The translations under genes and the position numbers were made by a program. Below are positions 43,724 through 53,247 of a DNA stretch of 64,000 bases, in pieces. The notes under the pieces were generated by a model. That model saw only the letters and a program-made list of their open reading frames with translations, made no database searches and was not told where the DNA came from. Positions within the stretch are counted from its first letter, which is position 1, and each line of letters begins with the position of its first letter. The DNA comes from Actinomycetota bacterium (GTDB taxonomy: Bacteria > Actinomycetota > Actinomycetes > S36-B12 > UBA5976): contig JAPLBY010000029.1 of the NCBI GenBank assembly GCA_026392515.1, positions 77,493 to 141,492 on the forward strand, in the 5' to 3' direction.

Positions 43724-43755
43724 GTAACTGCGGGCGTAACTTTGCCCGCAGTTAC
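43724..43755 (+). promoter_or_regulatory. Hairpin between rpsB and tsf
   Basis: GTAACTGCGGGC / GCCCGCAGTTAC, a perfect 12-bp stem with an 8-nt loop. There is no U-run after it, so it is more likely an RNA-processing or partial attenuation element setting the S2 to EF-Ts ratio than a full terminator. Confidence 0.5.
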
Positions 43756-43806
43756 AACTCTCGTTATCCAATACCTACTGACCCCAAAACTAAAAGGAAA
43801 TAAATC

Positions 43807-44619
43807 ATGTCTATTTCAGCCGCGGACGTAAAGAAACTTCGCGACATTACTTCAGCCGGAATGATGGAGTGCAAGAAAGCACTTGAAGAATCAAACGGTG
43901 ACTTCGATAAGGCTGTGGAGCTACTACGTATCTCTGGAGCTGCAAAAGCTGCAAAGCGTGGTGCTGAGCGTGAAACTTCAGCTGGCATCGTGGCTCAAAA
44001 TGCAGGCGTTCTAGTTGAATTGCTTTGCGAAACTGACTTCGTAGCAAAGAGCGAAGACTTCCTAAAGCTAGGTGACGAAATTGCAGCTGCAGTTAAGTCA
44101 TCCGGCGCTAAGGATTCAGCCGCCGCCGCCGCACTAACTCTTGGTAGCGGAAAGACTGCGGAACAAGCAGTTGCAGACATGGCTGTAGTTATTGGCGAAA
44201 AGATCGAACTCGGTCGCGTTGCCAATCACGAAGGTGACGTTGCGGTTTACATGCACCGTCGCTCGGCAGACTTGCCACCAGCTGTTGGGGTTTTGGTTTC
44301 CTATTCAGGATCTGAAGATGCTGCTCGCAGCGCTGCCATGCAGATCGCTGCGATGCGCCCAAGTTACTTAACTCGGGATGAAGTTCCGGCAGATGTAGTC
44401 GAAAACGAAAAGCACATTGCTATGGAAACTGCCAAAGAAGAAGGCAAGCCAGAAGCTGCCCTTCCAAAGATTGTGGAAGGCCGCGTAAATGGTTTCTTCA
44501 AGGACAACTGTCTACTAGAGCAGTCCTCAGTTATCGATAACAAGAAGTCTGTTAAGCAGGTTCTGGAAGAAGCCGGAACAAGCATCACAAGCTTCACCCG
44601 AATTGAAATTGCTGGCTAA
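43807..44619 (+). CDS. tsf: Elongation factor Ts
   Basis: Guanine-nucleotide exchange factor for EF-Tu. The 270-aa protein has the N-terminal UBA-like domain (DVKKLRDITSAGMMECKKALEE) and LLCETDFVAKSEDF, followed by the dimerisation part. ATG 43807 is preceded by AAAGGAA. It follows rpsB by 89 bp and is closed by a terminator before pyrH. Confidence 0.96.
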   Translation: MSISAADVKKLRDITSAGMMECKKALEESNGDFDKAVELLRISGAAKAAKRGAERETSAGIVAQNAGVLVELLCETDFVAKSEDFLKLGDEIAAAVKSSGAKDSAAAAALTLGSGKTAEQAVADMAVVIGEKIELGRVANHEGDVAVYMHRRSADLPPAVGVLVSYSGSEDAARSAAMQIAAMRPSYLTRDEVPADVVENEKHIAMETAKEEGKPEAALPKIVEGRVNGFFKDNCLLEQSSVIDNKKSVKQVLEEAGTSITSFTRIEIAG

Positions 44620-44637
44620 CTAGCAATCTCTAACCTC

Positions 44638-44695
44638 TTTTGGCGCTACCTCCCGTCTGTGATCCAGCCGGTGGGATAGCGCCAAAAGTATTTTG
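44638..44695 (+). terminator. Terminator between tsf and pyrH
   Basis: TTTTGGCGCTA (44638-44648) pairs with TAGCGCCAAAA (44677-44687), with an inner GGG/CCC stem, followed by GTATTTTG. This separates tsf from the pyrH-frr-cdsA unit. Confidence 0.75.
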
Positions 44696-44772
44696 TAGGG
44701 AAGTTTTGTGAGGACCATATTTTGGTGGGGTCTGTGCAGACTTTTTCGGGTAAGTAAGGCAAGATTAAGGGC

Positions 44773-45528
44773 GTGAGTACATCTGATAAATCCATCTGGC
44801 CTGGTGTTCCAAAAGGTGGCTGGAAGCGCGTACTTCTAAAGCTTTCCGGTGAAGCCTTTGCTGGTGAAGGAAAACTTGGCGTAGATCCAGATGTCGTTAA
44901 TGACATTGCTCGCCAAATTACTGAAGTTGTTAAAACCGGCGCCGAAGTTGCTGTTGTAATCGGTGGTGGCAACTATTTCCGTGGTGCCCAGCTAGCTGAG
45001 CGCGGTATGGATCGAGCCCGAGCTGACTACATGGGTATGCTCGGCACCGTCATGAACTGCCTAGCGCTTCAGGATTTCCTCGAGAAGCAAGGTGTTGCAA
45101 CTCGAGTTCAAACTGCAATCCCAATGAGCCAAGTTGCCGAGCCTTACATTCCCGGTCGCGCCGTGCGCCATTTGGAAAAGGGTCGTGTAGTTATTTTTGG
45201 CGCCGGACTTGGCACTCCTTACTTCAGTACGGATAGTTGCGCCGCTCAGCGCGCACTTGAAATTGGCTGCGAAGTTGTATTGATGGCCAAGGGTGTCGAT
45301 GGGGTTTTCGATGACGACCCTCGCACCAATCCAGCCGCTAAGCGCTATGAAAACTTAAGTCACGATGATGTCTTATCTCAAAACCTGAAAGTCGCTGATG
45401 CAACGGCAATTAGCCTCTGCCGCGACAATGATTTACCTATTGTGGTTTTCAATTTGCTAGTAGATGGCAACATTGCTCGCGCAGTTCGTGGAGAACAAGT
45501 CGGAACCCTAATTAAGACCAGTCGCTAG
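44773..45528 (+). CDS. pyrH: UMP kinase
   Basis: Bacterial-type uridylate kinase (amino acid kinase fold) converting UMP to UDP. The 251-aa protein has [14 protein letters not shown], the [11 protein letters not shown] phosphate-binding loop, [17 protein letters not shown] and [15 protein letters not shown] start. It begins the pyrH-frr-cdsA-rlmN run, with gaps of 15, 2 and 27 bp. Confidence 0.96.
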   Translation: MSTSDKSIWPGVPKGGWKRVLLKLSGEAFAGEGKLGVDPDVVNDIARQITEVVKTGAEVAVVIGGGNYFRGAQLAERGMDRARADYMGMLGTVMNCLALQDFLEKQGVATRVQTAIPMSQVAEPYIPGRAVRHLEKGRVVIFGAGLGTPYFSTDSCAAQRALEIGCEVVLMAKGVDGVFDDDPRTNPAAKRYENLSHDDVLSQNLKVADATAISLCRDNDLPIVVFNLLVDGNIARAVRGEQVGTLIKTSR

Positions 45529-45543
45529 AGGATTTGAGTAGAC

Positions 45544-46101
45544 ATGATTAACGAAACCCTAAAAGATGCCGAAGAAAAAATGGCAAAGGCAACTGAAGTT
45601 ACTCGAGAAGAGTTCACCACAATTCGTGCTGGCCGAGCTAACGCCGCTTTGTTCTCAAAGATCCTGGTTGATTACTACGGAACGCCAACACCGATTCAAC
45701 AAGTGGCTTCGATCCAGACTCCAGAACCTCGCGTAGCTGTTATCACTCCATTTGATAAGACCGCACTAGGCGCAATTGAACGTGCGATTCGTGATTCTGA
45801 CTTAGGTGTTAACCCATCCAATGATGGCGCAATCGTTCGGGTGCCATTCCCACAGCTAACTGAAGAGCGTCGTAAGGAATTCATTAAGGTTGCCAAAGCT
45901 AAGGCTGAAGATGCTCGAATTGCAATTCGCAACATTCGACGCAGCGCCAAAGAAGCTCTAGAAAAAATGGCGAAAGATGGCGATGCTGGTAAAGATGACG
46001 TGGCTCGCGCTGAAAAAGCTTTAGAGGATTTAACAACAAAGGCTGTCGCCCATATTGACGACATGCTTAAGCACAAAGAAGCTGAACTTCTAGAGGTCTA
46101 G
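45544..46101 (+). CDS. frr: Ribosome recycling factor
   Basis: Splits post-termination ribosomes with EF-G. The 185-aa protein has [30 protein letters not shown] and the long helical C-terminal part ([25 protein letters not shown]). Length is exactly typical. pyrH precedes it by 15 bp and cdsA follows after 2 bp. Confidence 0.97.
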   Translation: MINETLKDAEEKMAKATEVTREEFTTIRAGRANAALFSKILVDYYGTPTPIQQVASIQTPEPRVAVITPFDKTALGAIERAIRDSDLGVNPSNDGAIVRVPFPQLTEERRKEFIKVAKAKAEDARIAIRNIRRSAKEALEKMAKDGDAGKDDVARAEKALEDLTTKAVAHIDDMLKHKEAELLEV

Positions 46102-46103
46102 TT

Positions 46104-46928
46104 ATGACTTCTAATCAAACTGATTACGGTAAAGCCGGAAGAAATTTACCGGTAGCTACTGCAGTTGGTCTTGGACTTCTAGCCACAGTTATCGCATCAC
46201 TGTTTATTGACGTTCGATTCTTTGCCATTCTGGTTGCTTTTGCAGCAATGCTTGCAGTCCGAGAATTAAGCAAAGCACTTGCCATCGGGCTATCTGATCG
46301 CATGAGCATCCTGCTACAAATCTTGGCGCCTGCAATCGTGGTATCAGCTGCAGTCTCTGGAGTCGAAGGTTTACTAGCTGCTTTCGTAGCAAGTGCATTA
46401 TTAGTTCTCGCCGTTCGTCTACTTGATGGCCAAGAAGCATACGTTCACCATGTAACCCGCTCGATCTTTACTTTGGTTTATGCTCCATTGCTTGCCGGCT
46501 TTGCAGTTTTGCTTTCCACGCAAGAAGACGGAGCCTGGAAAGTGCTGGTATTCATCTTGCTAACTGCTGCCACTGATTTAGGTGGCTACGCGGCCGGTGC
46601 TATTTTTGGCAAGCATCCAATGGCGCCAAAAATTTCTCCAAAGAAATCTTGGGAAGGCTTTGTCGGTGCACTAGTTCTCCAGCTAATTGTTGGAGTAGTG
46701 CTATGGATTTATGTATTTGATCAACCCTGGTGGGAAGGCGCAATTGTTGGTTTTGTGATGATGCTGACTGCAACCATCGGCGATCTAGTCGAATCGATGA
46801 TTAAGCGAGACCTTGGAATCAAGGACATGGGATCTTTACTGCCTGGACATGGTGGCGTAATGGATCGCTTGGATTCGTTAGTCATTAATGCCTTCATGGC
46901 GTGGCTGCTCTTTGGATTTTTTCTCTAA
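46104..46928 (+). CDS. cdsA: Phosphatidate cytidylyltransferase
   Basis: Integral membrane enzyme making CDP-diacylglycerol from phosphatidate and CTP, continuing the pathway begun by PlsC. 274 aa with about seven or eight hydrophobic helices. The family signature SMIKRDLGIKDMGSLLPGHG followed by GVMDRLDSLVIN is complete near the C-terminus. Close spacing places it in the frr operon. Confidence 0.95.
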   Translation: MTSNQTDYGKAGRNLPVATAVGLGLLATVIASLFIDVRFFAILVAFAAMLAVRELSKALAIGLSDRMSILLQILAPAIVVSAAVSGVEGLLAAFVASALLVLAVRLLDGQEAYVHHVTRSIFTLVYAPLLAGFAVLLSTQEDGAWKVLVFILLTAATDLGGYAAGAIFGKHPMAPKISPKKSWEGFVGALVLQLIVGVVLWIYVFDQPWWEGAIVGFVMMLTATIGDLVESMIKRDLGIKDMGSLLPGHGGVMDRLDSLVINAFMAWLLFGFFL

Positions 46929-46943
46929 CTAGCAATGTGCCCG

Positions 46944-46949
46944 TAGGCT
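46944..46949 (+). promoter_or_regulatory. -10 box for leaderless rlmN
   Basis: TAGGCT with 6 nt to ATG 46956. It supports 46956 over the downstream ATG 46980. Confidence 0.6.
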
Positions 46950-46955
46950 AAAGGC

Positions 46956-48062
46956 ATGCCTGCACCCGGTGAATTGATCATGGTCGAACCAAAGCGACCA
47001 AAGCCACCTAAACATTGGTCCGATTGGACTGTTGAAGAGCGCAAGGCTCAAGTAATTGAACTTGGATTACCAGGTTTTCGGGCAGATCAGTTTTCCCGTC
47101 AGTGGTACCAGCGCCTTAACAATGACACAGCTTCCTGGACTGATGTGCCAGCAGATATGCGCGAGGCTGTAAAGGACTTACTGTTTCCGGATTTAATGAC
47201 AAGTATTCGCGAACTTAAATGCGATAACGGAACTACGGTTAAGCAAGTTTGGAAACTCTTCGATGGTGTTCTTGTCGAGAGTGTTCTAATGCGATACACC
47301 GATCGAACCACGATGTGCATTTCCTCCCAAGCAGGTTGCGGCATGAACTGCCCGTTCTGCGCTACGGGTCAGAGCGGTTTAACTCGCAACTTATCTACTG
47401 CTGAAATTGTGGAACAAGTACTGGCAGGTGCACGCTCACTTGCTAAAGGCGAAATTGAAGGTGGCATTGGCCGCGTTAACAATCTTGTGTTTATGGGCAT
47501 GGGTGAACCTATGGCCAATTACAACAGCGTCATCGGCGCAATTCGCCGTCTAACCGAGCCTGCGCCTGCCGGCTTTGGCATGTCAGCGCGTGGAATCACA
47601 GTTTCAACCGTTGGGTTAGTTCCTCGTATGCGTCAGTTAGCTGAAGAAGGCATCCCGGTAACACTTGCCGTTTCGTTACATGCTCCAGATGATGAGCTGC
47701 GCGACACTTTGGTTCCAATCAATACTCGGTTTAAGGTGCAAGAAGTTTTAGATGCTGCTTGGTATTACGCAGACAAAACTGGCCGTCGAATTTCAATTGA
47801 ATACGCAATGATCAAGGACATTAATGATCAGGCTTGGCGCGCCGACTTACTTGGCGAGAAACTTGCCGGCAATCTGGTACACGTGAATTTGATTCCACTA
47901 AACCCAACCCCTGGTTCTAAGTGGACGGCCTCACGCCCAGAGGACGAAGATGAATTTGTACGTCGCTTAAAGAGTCATGGCGTGCCTGTTACCGTGCGTG
48001 ATACTCGCGGCCGTGACATTGATGGTGCTTGTGGCCAGCTTGCGGCAGCAACTAAGAACTAA
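46956..48062 (+). CDS. rlmN: Dual-specificity 23S rRNA/tRNA adenine-C2 methyltransferase RlmN
   Basis: Radical-SAM enzyme methylating A2503 of 23S rRNA and A37 of some tRNAs. The cluster motif [11 protein letters not shown] (CxxxCxxC) is near residue 130, with the upstream catalytic-Cys region at the C-terminus ([11 protein letters not shown] contains the conserved CGQL). 368 aa. A leaderless -10 box fixes the start. Confidence 0.95.
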   Translation: MPAPGELIMVEPKRPKPPKHWSDWTVEERKAQVIELGLPGFRADQFSRQWYQRLNNDTASWTDVPADMREAVKDLLFPDLMTSIRELKCDNGTTVKQVWKLFDGVLVESVLMRYTDRTTMCISSQAGCGMNCPFCATGQSGLTRNLSTAEIVEQVLAGARSLAKGEIEGGIGRVNNLVFMGMGEPMANYNSVIGAIRRLTEPAPAGFGMSARGITVSTVGLVPRMRQLAEEGIPVTLAVSLHAPDDELRDTLVPINTRFKVQEVLDAAWYYADKTGRRISIEYAMIKDINDQAWRADLLGEKLAGNLVHVNLIPLNPTPGSKWTASRPEDEDEFVRRLKSHGVPVTVRDTRGRDIDGACGQLAAATKN

Positions 48063-48116
48063 TACTTTCTGACACCTTCTGGCTCGCTCACAACTCATTA
48101 GTGGTAGACACTTCCT

Positions 48117-49997
48117 ATGAGCAGTTACCAGCAGGCCTACGATCAAAGCTTGAGTGACCCGGCTGGATTCTGGGGCGAAGCTGCCAAATTGGTGAAGTGG
48201 GATAAACCTCCAAAGGTAATTTTGGATGACAGTAACGTTCCGCTGTATCGCTGGTTTTCCGATGGCATGTTGAACACTTGCTACAACGCACTGGATCGTC
48301 ACGTTATTGATGGTCGGGCGGATCAACCGGCCGTAATTCACGAAAGTGCAATTACCGGTAAGTCAGCGATTTTGACTTACGCCCAAATGCTTGAAAAGAC
48401 AGCTCGGTTTGCCGGCGCCCTGCGTATGGCAGGAGTTGAAAAAGGGGATCGGGTTGTTATCTACATGCCGATGGTGCCCGAAGCCCTAATTGCCATGTTG
48501 GCCTGTGCCAGATTGGGCGCAGTTCATTCAGTTGTGTTCGGTGGATTTGCTCCAGCTGAGCTCGCAGCCCGAATTGATGATGCAAAGCCAAAGGTAATCG
48601 TGTCAGCCTCATGCGGTCTAGAACCAACTCGAGTTGTGGAATACAAGCCAATGCTTGATGAGTCAATCGCACTTGCAACTCACAAACCAAGCCGATGCAT
48701 AATCCTGCAGCGCGAGCAACACCCAGTTGAACTTGGTCCACTTGATATGGACTGGAAAGATGCCATGGCTATGGCAGAGCCTGCCGAATGTGTTTCGGTT
48801 GCAGCTACTGACCCGCTTTACATTTTGTATACCTCGGGCACAACGGGAAAACCTAAAGGTATTGTGCGCGACAATGGTGGTCACGCCGTTGCGCTGACTT
48901 GGTCGATGAAAAATGTCTACAACATCGAAGCTGGTGATATGTGGTGGTCTGCGTCAGATGTTGGCTGGGTGGTTGGACATTCTTACATCGTTTATGCACC
49001 ACTATTTGCTGGAGCAACCACGATTGTCTTTGAAGGCAAGCCGGTTGGTACACCAGATGCCGGAACTTTCTGGCGAGTGATTGAAAAATACGGGGTCAAA
49101 GGATTGTTTACTGCGCCAACTGCGATTCGGGCAATTCGCAAAGAAGATTACAACGCAGATTTCATCAAGAGTGCAGATCTATCGAAATTTGAAAACCTAT
49201 TTCTTGCGGGTGAGCGCTTGGATCCTGATACTTATCATTGGGCAACGGAAAATCTCGGCGTCCCTGTGATTGATAACTGGTGGCAAACTGAAACTGGTTG
49301 GCCGATTGCGTCTAACTTGCGAGGTCTTGAACCAATGCCAATTAAGCCAGGATCGCCAACGGTTGCGATTCCTGGTTATGAAATAAGAGTGCTTGACGAA
49401 TCAGGCAATGAGTTGCCGGCTGGAACTGAAGGCAACATCGCGATCACTTTGCCATTACCACCTGGAACTTTGCCAACACTGTGGGGAGATGACCAGCGTT
49501 ACATCGATTCCTATCTAACCGTTTTCCCAGGAATGTATGCCAGTGGTGATGGTGGCTACATTGACGAAGATGGATACGTCTACATCATGGGTCGTACTGA
49601 CGATGTAATCAATGTTGCTGGTCATCGACTAAGTACTGGTTCACTTGAAGCTGTAGTGGCAACACACGAATTAGTAGCCGAATGCGCAGTGATAGGTGTG
49701 GCTGATGCAATCAAGGGTCAAATTCCAAAAGCTTTCGTAGTTCTTAAGGCTGGTGCTCAGGTCGATGCCGAAGAATTGCGCAAACAAATTGTGGCACTGG
49801 TTCGAAAAGAGGTTGGACCAGTAGCTGCATTAAACGAAGTAGTAGTTGTACCTGGGTTGCCAAAGACCCGGTCTGGCAAAGTTCTTCGCAAGACTATGCG
49901 GGGGATTGCAGATGGCAAACACGTGGATATCCCAAGCACAATCGAAGATGCATCTATTTTGGACATTTTGCGCCCATTACTAAGAGTCGAATCCTAA
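48117..49997 (+). CDS. prpE: Propionyl-CoA synthetase-type acyl-CoA ligase
   Basis: AMP-forming acyl-CoA synthetase, 626 aa. The AMP motif is YTSGTTGKPKGIVRDNGGHAVAL; the IVRDNGGH ending is the PrpE variant rather than Acs. WWSASDVGWVVGHSYIVYAPL and the C-terminal acetylatable-lysine motif GLPKTRSGKVLRKTMR are present. It activates propionate, and probably acetate, with CoA and ATP. TAGACA six bases before the ATG may give a leaderless transcript. No methylcitrate genes accompany it. Confidence 0.88.
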   Translation: MSSYQQAYDQSLSDPAGFWGEAAKLVKWDKPPKVILDDSNVPLYRWFSDGMLNTCYNALDRHVIDGRADQPAVIHESAITGKSAILTYAQMLEKTARFAGALRMAGVEKGDRVVIYMPMVPEALIAMLACARLGAVHSVVFGGFAPAELAARIDDAKPKVIVSASCGLEPTRVVEYKPMLDESIALATHKPSRCIILQREQHPVELGPLDMDWKDAMAMAEPAECVSVAATDPLYILYTSGTTGKPKGIVRDNGGHAVALTWSMKNVYNIEAGDMWWSASDVGWVVGHSYIVYAPLFAGATTIVFEGKPVGTPDAGTFWRVIEKYGVKGLFTAPTAIRAIRKEDYNADFIKSADLSKFENLFLAGERLDPDTYHWATENLGVPVIDNWWQTETGWPIASNLRGLEPMPIKPGSPTVAIPGYEIRVLDESGNELPAGTEGNIAITLPLPPGTLPTLWGDDQRYIDSYLTVFPGMYASGDGGYIDEDGYVYIMGRTDDVINVAGHRLSTGSLEAVVATHELVAECAVIGVADAIKGQIPKAFVVLKAGAQVDAEELRKQIVALVRKEVGPVAALNEVVVVPGLPKTRSGKVLRKTMRGIADGKHVDIPSTIEDASILDILRPLLRVES

Positions 49998-50038
49998 AAA
50001 TCAACCCAAATAAACGTTAATTGGTAGGTCACAAGTCA

Positions 50039-50044
50039 TAGGGT
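50039..50044 (+). promoter_or_regulatory. -10 box for leaderless Pr6Pr-like gene
   Basis: TAGGGT, 6 nt before ATG 50051. Confidence 0.55.
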
Positions 50045-50050
50045 TGAGCC

Positions 50051-50758
50051 ATGGCTCTTTCAACTACAACACGTAAATCTCTATTCGGAATCAACGCACT
50101 AAGTGCTTGGATCGGTTTAGGTATGTCAACCTTCATCGAGCTCTTTGGGCTTGTTGAACCATTAGATACAGGCGAAGCCCCAGTTACCTCGCTGTTTGGT
50201 CACACTGGTGACTATGCATCAGGTCTGGCGGGCGCACCAGAGCGACTAATTGACTTGTTTAGCTACTTCACAATTTGGAGCCAAATTGTGGTTGGTGTTG
50301 TAATGACGCTGCTGTACTTAAATCCAGGGCGCGATGGAAAACTTTTCAAGGTTTTCCGTATCGACAGCATCTTGATGATCACTGTTACTGGCGTGGTTTA
50401 CAACTTGCTGCTTGGCCCGAATTACCCACCACAGGGACTTAATCAAATCTCCAGCCCAATTCAGCACACCATAACTCCGCTAATCACGGTGCTGGTGTTT
50501 GTTATTGCTGGGCCACGAGGTTGGTTCACACTTAAGAACGTCGCAGCCGCTTTGGTTTTGCCAATCATTTATGTTTTCTACACGCTCTTCCGTGGCGCAA
50601 TTATTGGCAAGTATCCATATGACTTCTTTGACGTTGTGTCATTTGGATATGCCTACGTATTGACTTTCGTTATGGGAATTCTGTTCGCTTCGATAGTTGT
50701 CGCTGGCATCTATTGGGGCATTGATAAAGCGTTAACCCGTAAACCAAAGAACGTATAA
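50051..50758 (+). CDS. Pr6Pr-type six-helix membrane protein
   Basis: A 235-aa polytopic protein with about six hydrophobic helices. FSYFTIWSQIVVGVVMTLLYL, LLLGPNYPPQGLNQISSPIQHTITP and the TLFRGAIIGKYPYDFFDV loop match the Pr6Pr (FAR-17a/AIG1-like) group of actinobacterial membrane proteins. Histidine and acidic residues in loops could bind metal or substrate; there is no known activity. Leaderless start. Followed after 8 bp by the TM2-domain gene. Confidence 0.75.
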   Translation: MALSTTTRKSLFGINALSAWIGLGMSTFIELFGLVEPLDTGEAPVTSLFGHTGDYASGLAGAPERLIDLFSYFTIWSQIVVGVVMTLLYLNPGRDGKLFKVFRIDSILMITVTGVVYNLLLGPNYPPQGLNQISSPIQHTITPLITVLVFVIAGPRGWFTLKNVAAALVLPIIYVFYTLFRGAIIGKYPYDFFDVVSFGYAYVLTFVMGILFASIVVAGIYWGIDKALTRKPKNV

Positions 50759-50766
50759 GGAGCAAA

Positions 50767-51054
50767 ATGTCAGACAACAATGCCGGCTTCACACCACCAC
50801 CAGCACCACCTGTTGGCTTCTCAGAAGTAACAAAGCTTGATCCGAATGAAAGCAATAAGACTATTTTGCCGATTGTTTTGTTCTTGATCCTGTTGCCAAC
50901 TGTTCATCGCTTCTACGTAGGAAAAATTGGAACCGGATTACTTTTCTTCTTCACTGTTGGTGGACTTGGAATTTGGTGGATTTACGATGTAATCATTTCC
51001 ATCACCGGAAACTTCACAGATAAGCAAGGGCGAAAGATTACTCGCTGGACCTAA
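50767..51054 (+). CDS. TM2 domain protein
   Basis: A 95-aa protein with a Pro-rich N-terminus (TPPPAPPVGF) and a two-helix TM2 module: an HRFYVGKIGTGLLFFFTVGG turn followed by LGIWWIYDVIISITGNF. AAGGAGC lies just before the ATG. Cotranscribed with the Pr6Pr-like gene and closed by a strong terminator. TM2 proteins are of unknown function in bacteria. Confidence 0.85.
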   Translation: MSDNNAGFTPPPAPPVGFSEVTKLDPNESNKTILPIVLFLILLPTVHRFYVGKIGTGLLFFFTVGGLGIWWIYDVIISITGNFTDKQGRKITRWT

Positions 51055-51074
51055 ATACCAGGATTTGAATCAAT

Positions 51075-51106
51075 AAAAATGCCCCCGATCGCTCGGGGGC
51101 ATTTTT
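51075..51106. terminator. Bidirectional terminator between TM2 gene and gcdH
   Basis: AAAAATGCCCCCGA-TCGC-TCGGGGGCATTTTT, a perfect 14-bp stem. A-run and T-run ends make it usable in both directions for the convergent genes. Confidence 0.95.
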
Positions 51107-51116
51107 ATTTGGTTTA

Positions 51117-52301
51117 TTAGGCCTTGTAGTCGGCGTAAGCAGCAATTCCGGTAAGTGCTTGACCAACAACTAAGGTGTGGATTTCGTTTGTACCTTCGTA
51201 GGTGTAAACGCTTTCCAAGTTATTCATGTGGCGAATGATTGGGTATTCCAGCGTGATGCCAGATCCACCAAGCATTGAACGGGATTCGCGAGCGACTTCA
51301 AGAGCCATACGAACGTTGTTCTTCTTGCCAACGCTGACCTGCTCCGGACGCAGTAAGTGCTGATCCTTTAGTTTTCCAAGATGAGCAGCTAGCAACATTC
51401 CATTACCGGTTGCAATTGCCATGTCAGCAATCTTTTGCTGTGACAACTGGAAGGCGGCAAGTGGGCGATTGAACTGATGACGGTTCAACTGGTAATCAAT
51501 TGCGGTTTCTAAGCAATCGCGAGCCGCCCCAACAACACCAAACAAGATTCCAAAGCGGGCTTCGGATAGGCAGGAAAGTGGGCCACGAAGTGTCTGTACT
51601 TCAGGAAGTACTGCAGAGGCTGGAAGGCGAACATTTTCGAATACCAATTCACTGGTGATCGAAGCGCGTAGTGACATCTTGTGCTTTACCAAGTTGGCTT
51701 TGAAGCCTGGGGTATTGGTTGGAACTACGAAGCCTTCAATGCCGTTATCGGTGTGAGCCCAAACGATTGCAACATCTGCAATGTTTCCGTTTGTAATCCA
51801 CATTTTTGAGCCGTTAAGAATCCAGTCATCACCATCACGTTTAGCATTGGTGCGCATTTCACTTGGGTTAGAGCCAGCATCAGCTTCAGTTAGACCAAAG
51901 CAACCAAGTGCTTCGCCAGCTGCCATGCGTGGCAACCATTCTTGCTTCTGCTCTTCGGAACCGAACTTGTGAATTGCAAACATTGCAAGCGATCCCTGGA
52001 CAGAAACGAATGAACGAAGACCTGAGTCACCGGCTTCAAGTTCAAGGCAAGCTAGACCATAAGAAGTAGCGTCTGTACCAGCACAGCCGTAACCCTCAAG
52101 GTGCATGCCGAACATACCCATTTGGCCGATTTCCTTTGCCAACTCGCGAGCAGGGAACTCGCCATCTTCAAACCACTGGCCAACGTGTGGCTTAATGCGG
52201 TCATCGACGAACTTACGGACTGCATCGCGCATTGCAAGCTGTTCATCATTGAACAGGCTGTCGATTGCGTAAAGCTCAAATGGATGTTGTGGCGCGGCCA
52301 T
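51117..52301 (-). CDS. gcdH: Glutaryl-CoA dehydrogenase-type acyl-CoA dehydrogenase
   Basis: FAD acyl-CoA dehydrogenase, 394 aa from ATG 52301 (the track's 52352 start runs through the promoter). GCDH-specific features: SGLRSFVSVQGSLAMFAI, aligning with the substrate Arg/Ser region of glutaryl-CoA dehydrogenases, LRGPLSCLSEARFGI, and the catalytic-base segment VYTYEGTNEIHTLVVGQALTG. It would oxidise and decarboxylate glutaryl-CoA to crotonyl-CoA, the route for lysine or cadaverine-derived glutarate. TAGGAT 5 nt upstream gives a leaderless start, with two palindromes just behind it. The substrate call is by pattern, not proven. Confidence 0.82.
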   Translation of the reverse strand: MAAPQHPFELYAIDSLFNDEQLAMRDAVRKFVDDRIKPHVGQWFEDGEFPARELAKEIGQMGMFGMHLEGYGCAGTDATSYGLACLELEAGDSGLRSFVSVQGSLAMFAIHKFGSEEQKQEWLPRMAAGEALGCFGLTEADAGSNPSEMRTNAKRDGDDWILNGSKMWITNGNIADVAIVWAHTDNGIEGFVVPTNTPGFKANLVKHKMSLRASITSELVFENVRLPASAVLPEVQTLRGPLSCLSEARFGILFGVVGAARDCLETAIDYQLNRHQFNRPLAAFQLSQQKIADMAIATGNGMLLAAHLGKLKDQHLLRPEQVSVGKKNNVRMALEVARESRSMLGGSGITLEYPIIRHMNNLESVYTYEGTNEIHTLVVGQALTGIAAYADYKA

Positions 52302-52306
52302 TGGGT

Positions 52307-52312
52307 ATCCTA
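52307..52312 (-). promoter_or_regulatory. -10 box for gcdH
   Basis: TAGGAT on the minus strand, 5 nt from ATG 52301; the first palindrome begins about 9 bp upstream. Confidence 0.55.
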
Positions 52313-52320
52313 TCGTTGGA

Positions 52321-52353
52321 ATTGGATCCAATTTATCACAGATTGGATCCAAT
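52321..52353. promoter_or_regulatory. Twin 12-bp palindromic operator upstream of gcdH
   Basis: ATTGGATCCAAT occurs at 52321-52332 and again at 52342-52353. Both are perfect palindromes with centres 21 bp apart, two helical turns, overlapping the expected -35 region. TTGG-CCAA symmetry resembles GntR/FadR-type sites; the regulator is not in the window. Confidence 0.75.
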
Positions 52354-52391
52354 CTTCAAGCACCCTAACCAGGTGATTGGTCCTTAATTTA

Positions 52392-53228
52392 CTAGGAAAT
52401 CGTCAGCAAAATTACGGCGATACCAGCGCCATAGAGGCCAATAACCTGGTGACGCTCCAAGCGTTCCTTCAGGAAGATCCGAGCCAGTAATACCGTAATC
52501 GCTGGATACAGGGCCGCGATAACCGAGATGATTACCAGCTGGCCACGCTGGGAAGCGAGCATAAAGGTAGTGCCGCCCCAAACATCCAAAGCACCAGAGG
52601 CCATTGCTCGCTTGGTATCAACTGGCTTACCTGCCATTGATTTCCAGAGCACTAAAGCCGTGATGCAAAAAATCACCATAGTTAAAGATCGTGCGGTGAT
52701 TACTGGAGAAAGCCCAGACCCAATTGGCGCGCTACCAACACTTAACAAGAATCCAGCAAAACCGAATCCACCAAAGACAGCGTAAATAGCTGCAGTTTTA
52801 GTAAGTGGGTGAGTGGCGTCAACAGTTGAACGACTCACGAGCACAATCGAAGCCATAGCAAGTAGTGCCCCGATTGATCCAGTTACTGTTAACCGCTCAC
52901 CGCGAAACAAGCCAACGCTAAATGGAATAATTACCGCGACAAGCGCAGTAATTGGTGCGACCGCGCCCATTGGACCTAGTCCCAGAGATTTCAAAACAAA
53001 TATGTATCCGATAACGCCAAATAGTCCGGCGGATAAACCGGCAGTAACTGCTTCGCGACTAAAGTCGGCGCCCAGAAATGGTGCAGCAATCAGCAGCGAA
53101 ACTAAACCAGCGCCAACCGTGATTGGTAGAACTTTAAACAGCGGACTGGTTCTGGTTGCAAGTCCACCAAAATAGTCACCGAAGCCATATGCGAGCGCGC
53201 ACGCAAAGGCAAGCAGGACGGCAGACAT
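52392..53228 (-). CDS. EamA/DMT family transporter (copy 2)
   Basis: A 278-aa, ten-helix drug/metabolite-type transporter built from two EamA halves. YGFGDYFGGLATR opens the first half and ALDVWGGTTFMLASQRGQL sits in the second, ending ERLERHQVIGLYGAGIAVILL. It is collinear and equal in length to the next gene, so they arose by tandem duplication. It is last in the lrp-aminotransferase operon, 19 bp after its twin. Export or import of the operon's amine or amino acid is likely; direction unknown. Confidence 0.82.
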   Translation of the reverse strand: MSAVLLAFACALAYGFGDYFGGLATRTSPLFKVLPITVGAGLVSLLIAAPFLGADFSREAVTAGLSAGLFGVIGYIFVLKSLGLGPMGAVAPITALVAVIIPFSVGLFRGERLTVTGSIGALLAMASIVLVSRSTVDATHPLTKTAAIYAVFGGFGFAGFLLSVGSAPIGSGLSPVITARSLTMVIFCITALVLWKSMAGKPVDTKRAMASGALDVWGGTTFMLASQRGQLVIISVIAALYPAITVLLARIFLKERLERHQVIGLYGAGIAVILLTIS

Positions 53229-53247
53229 AAGACTTCGAGTCTATGGC

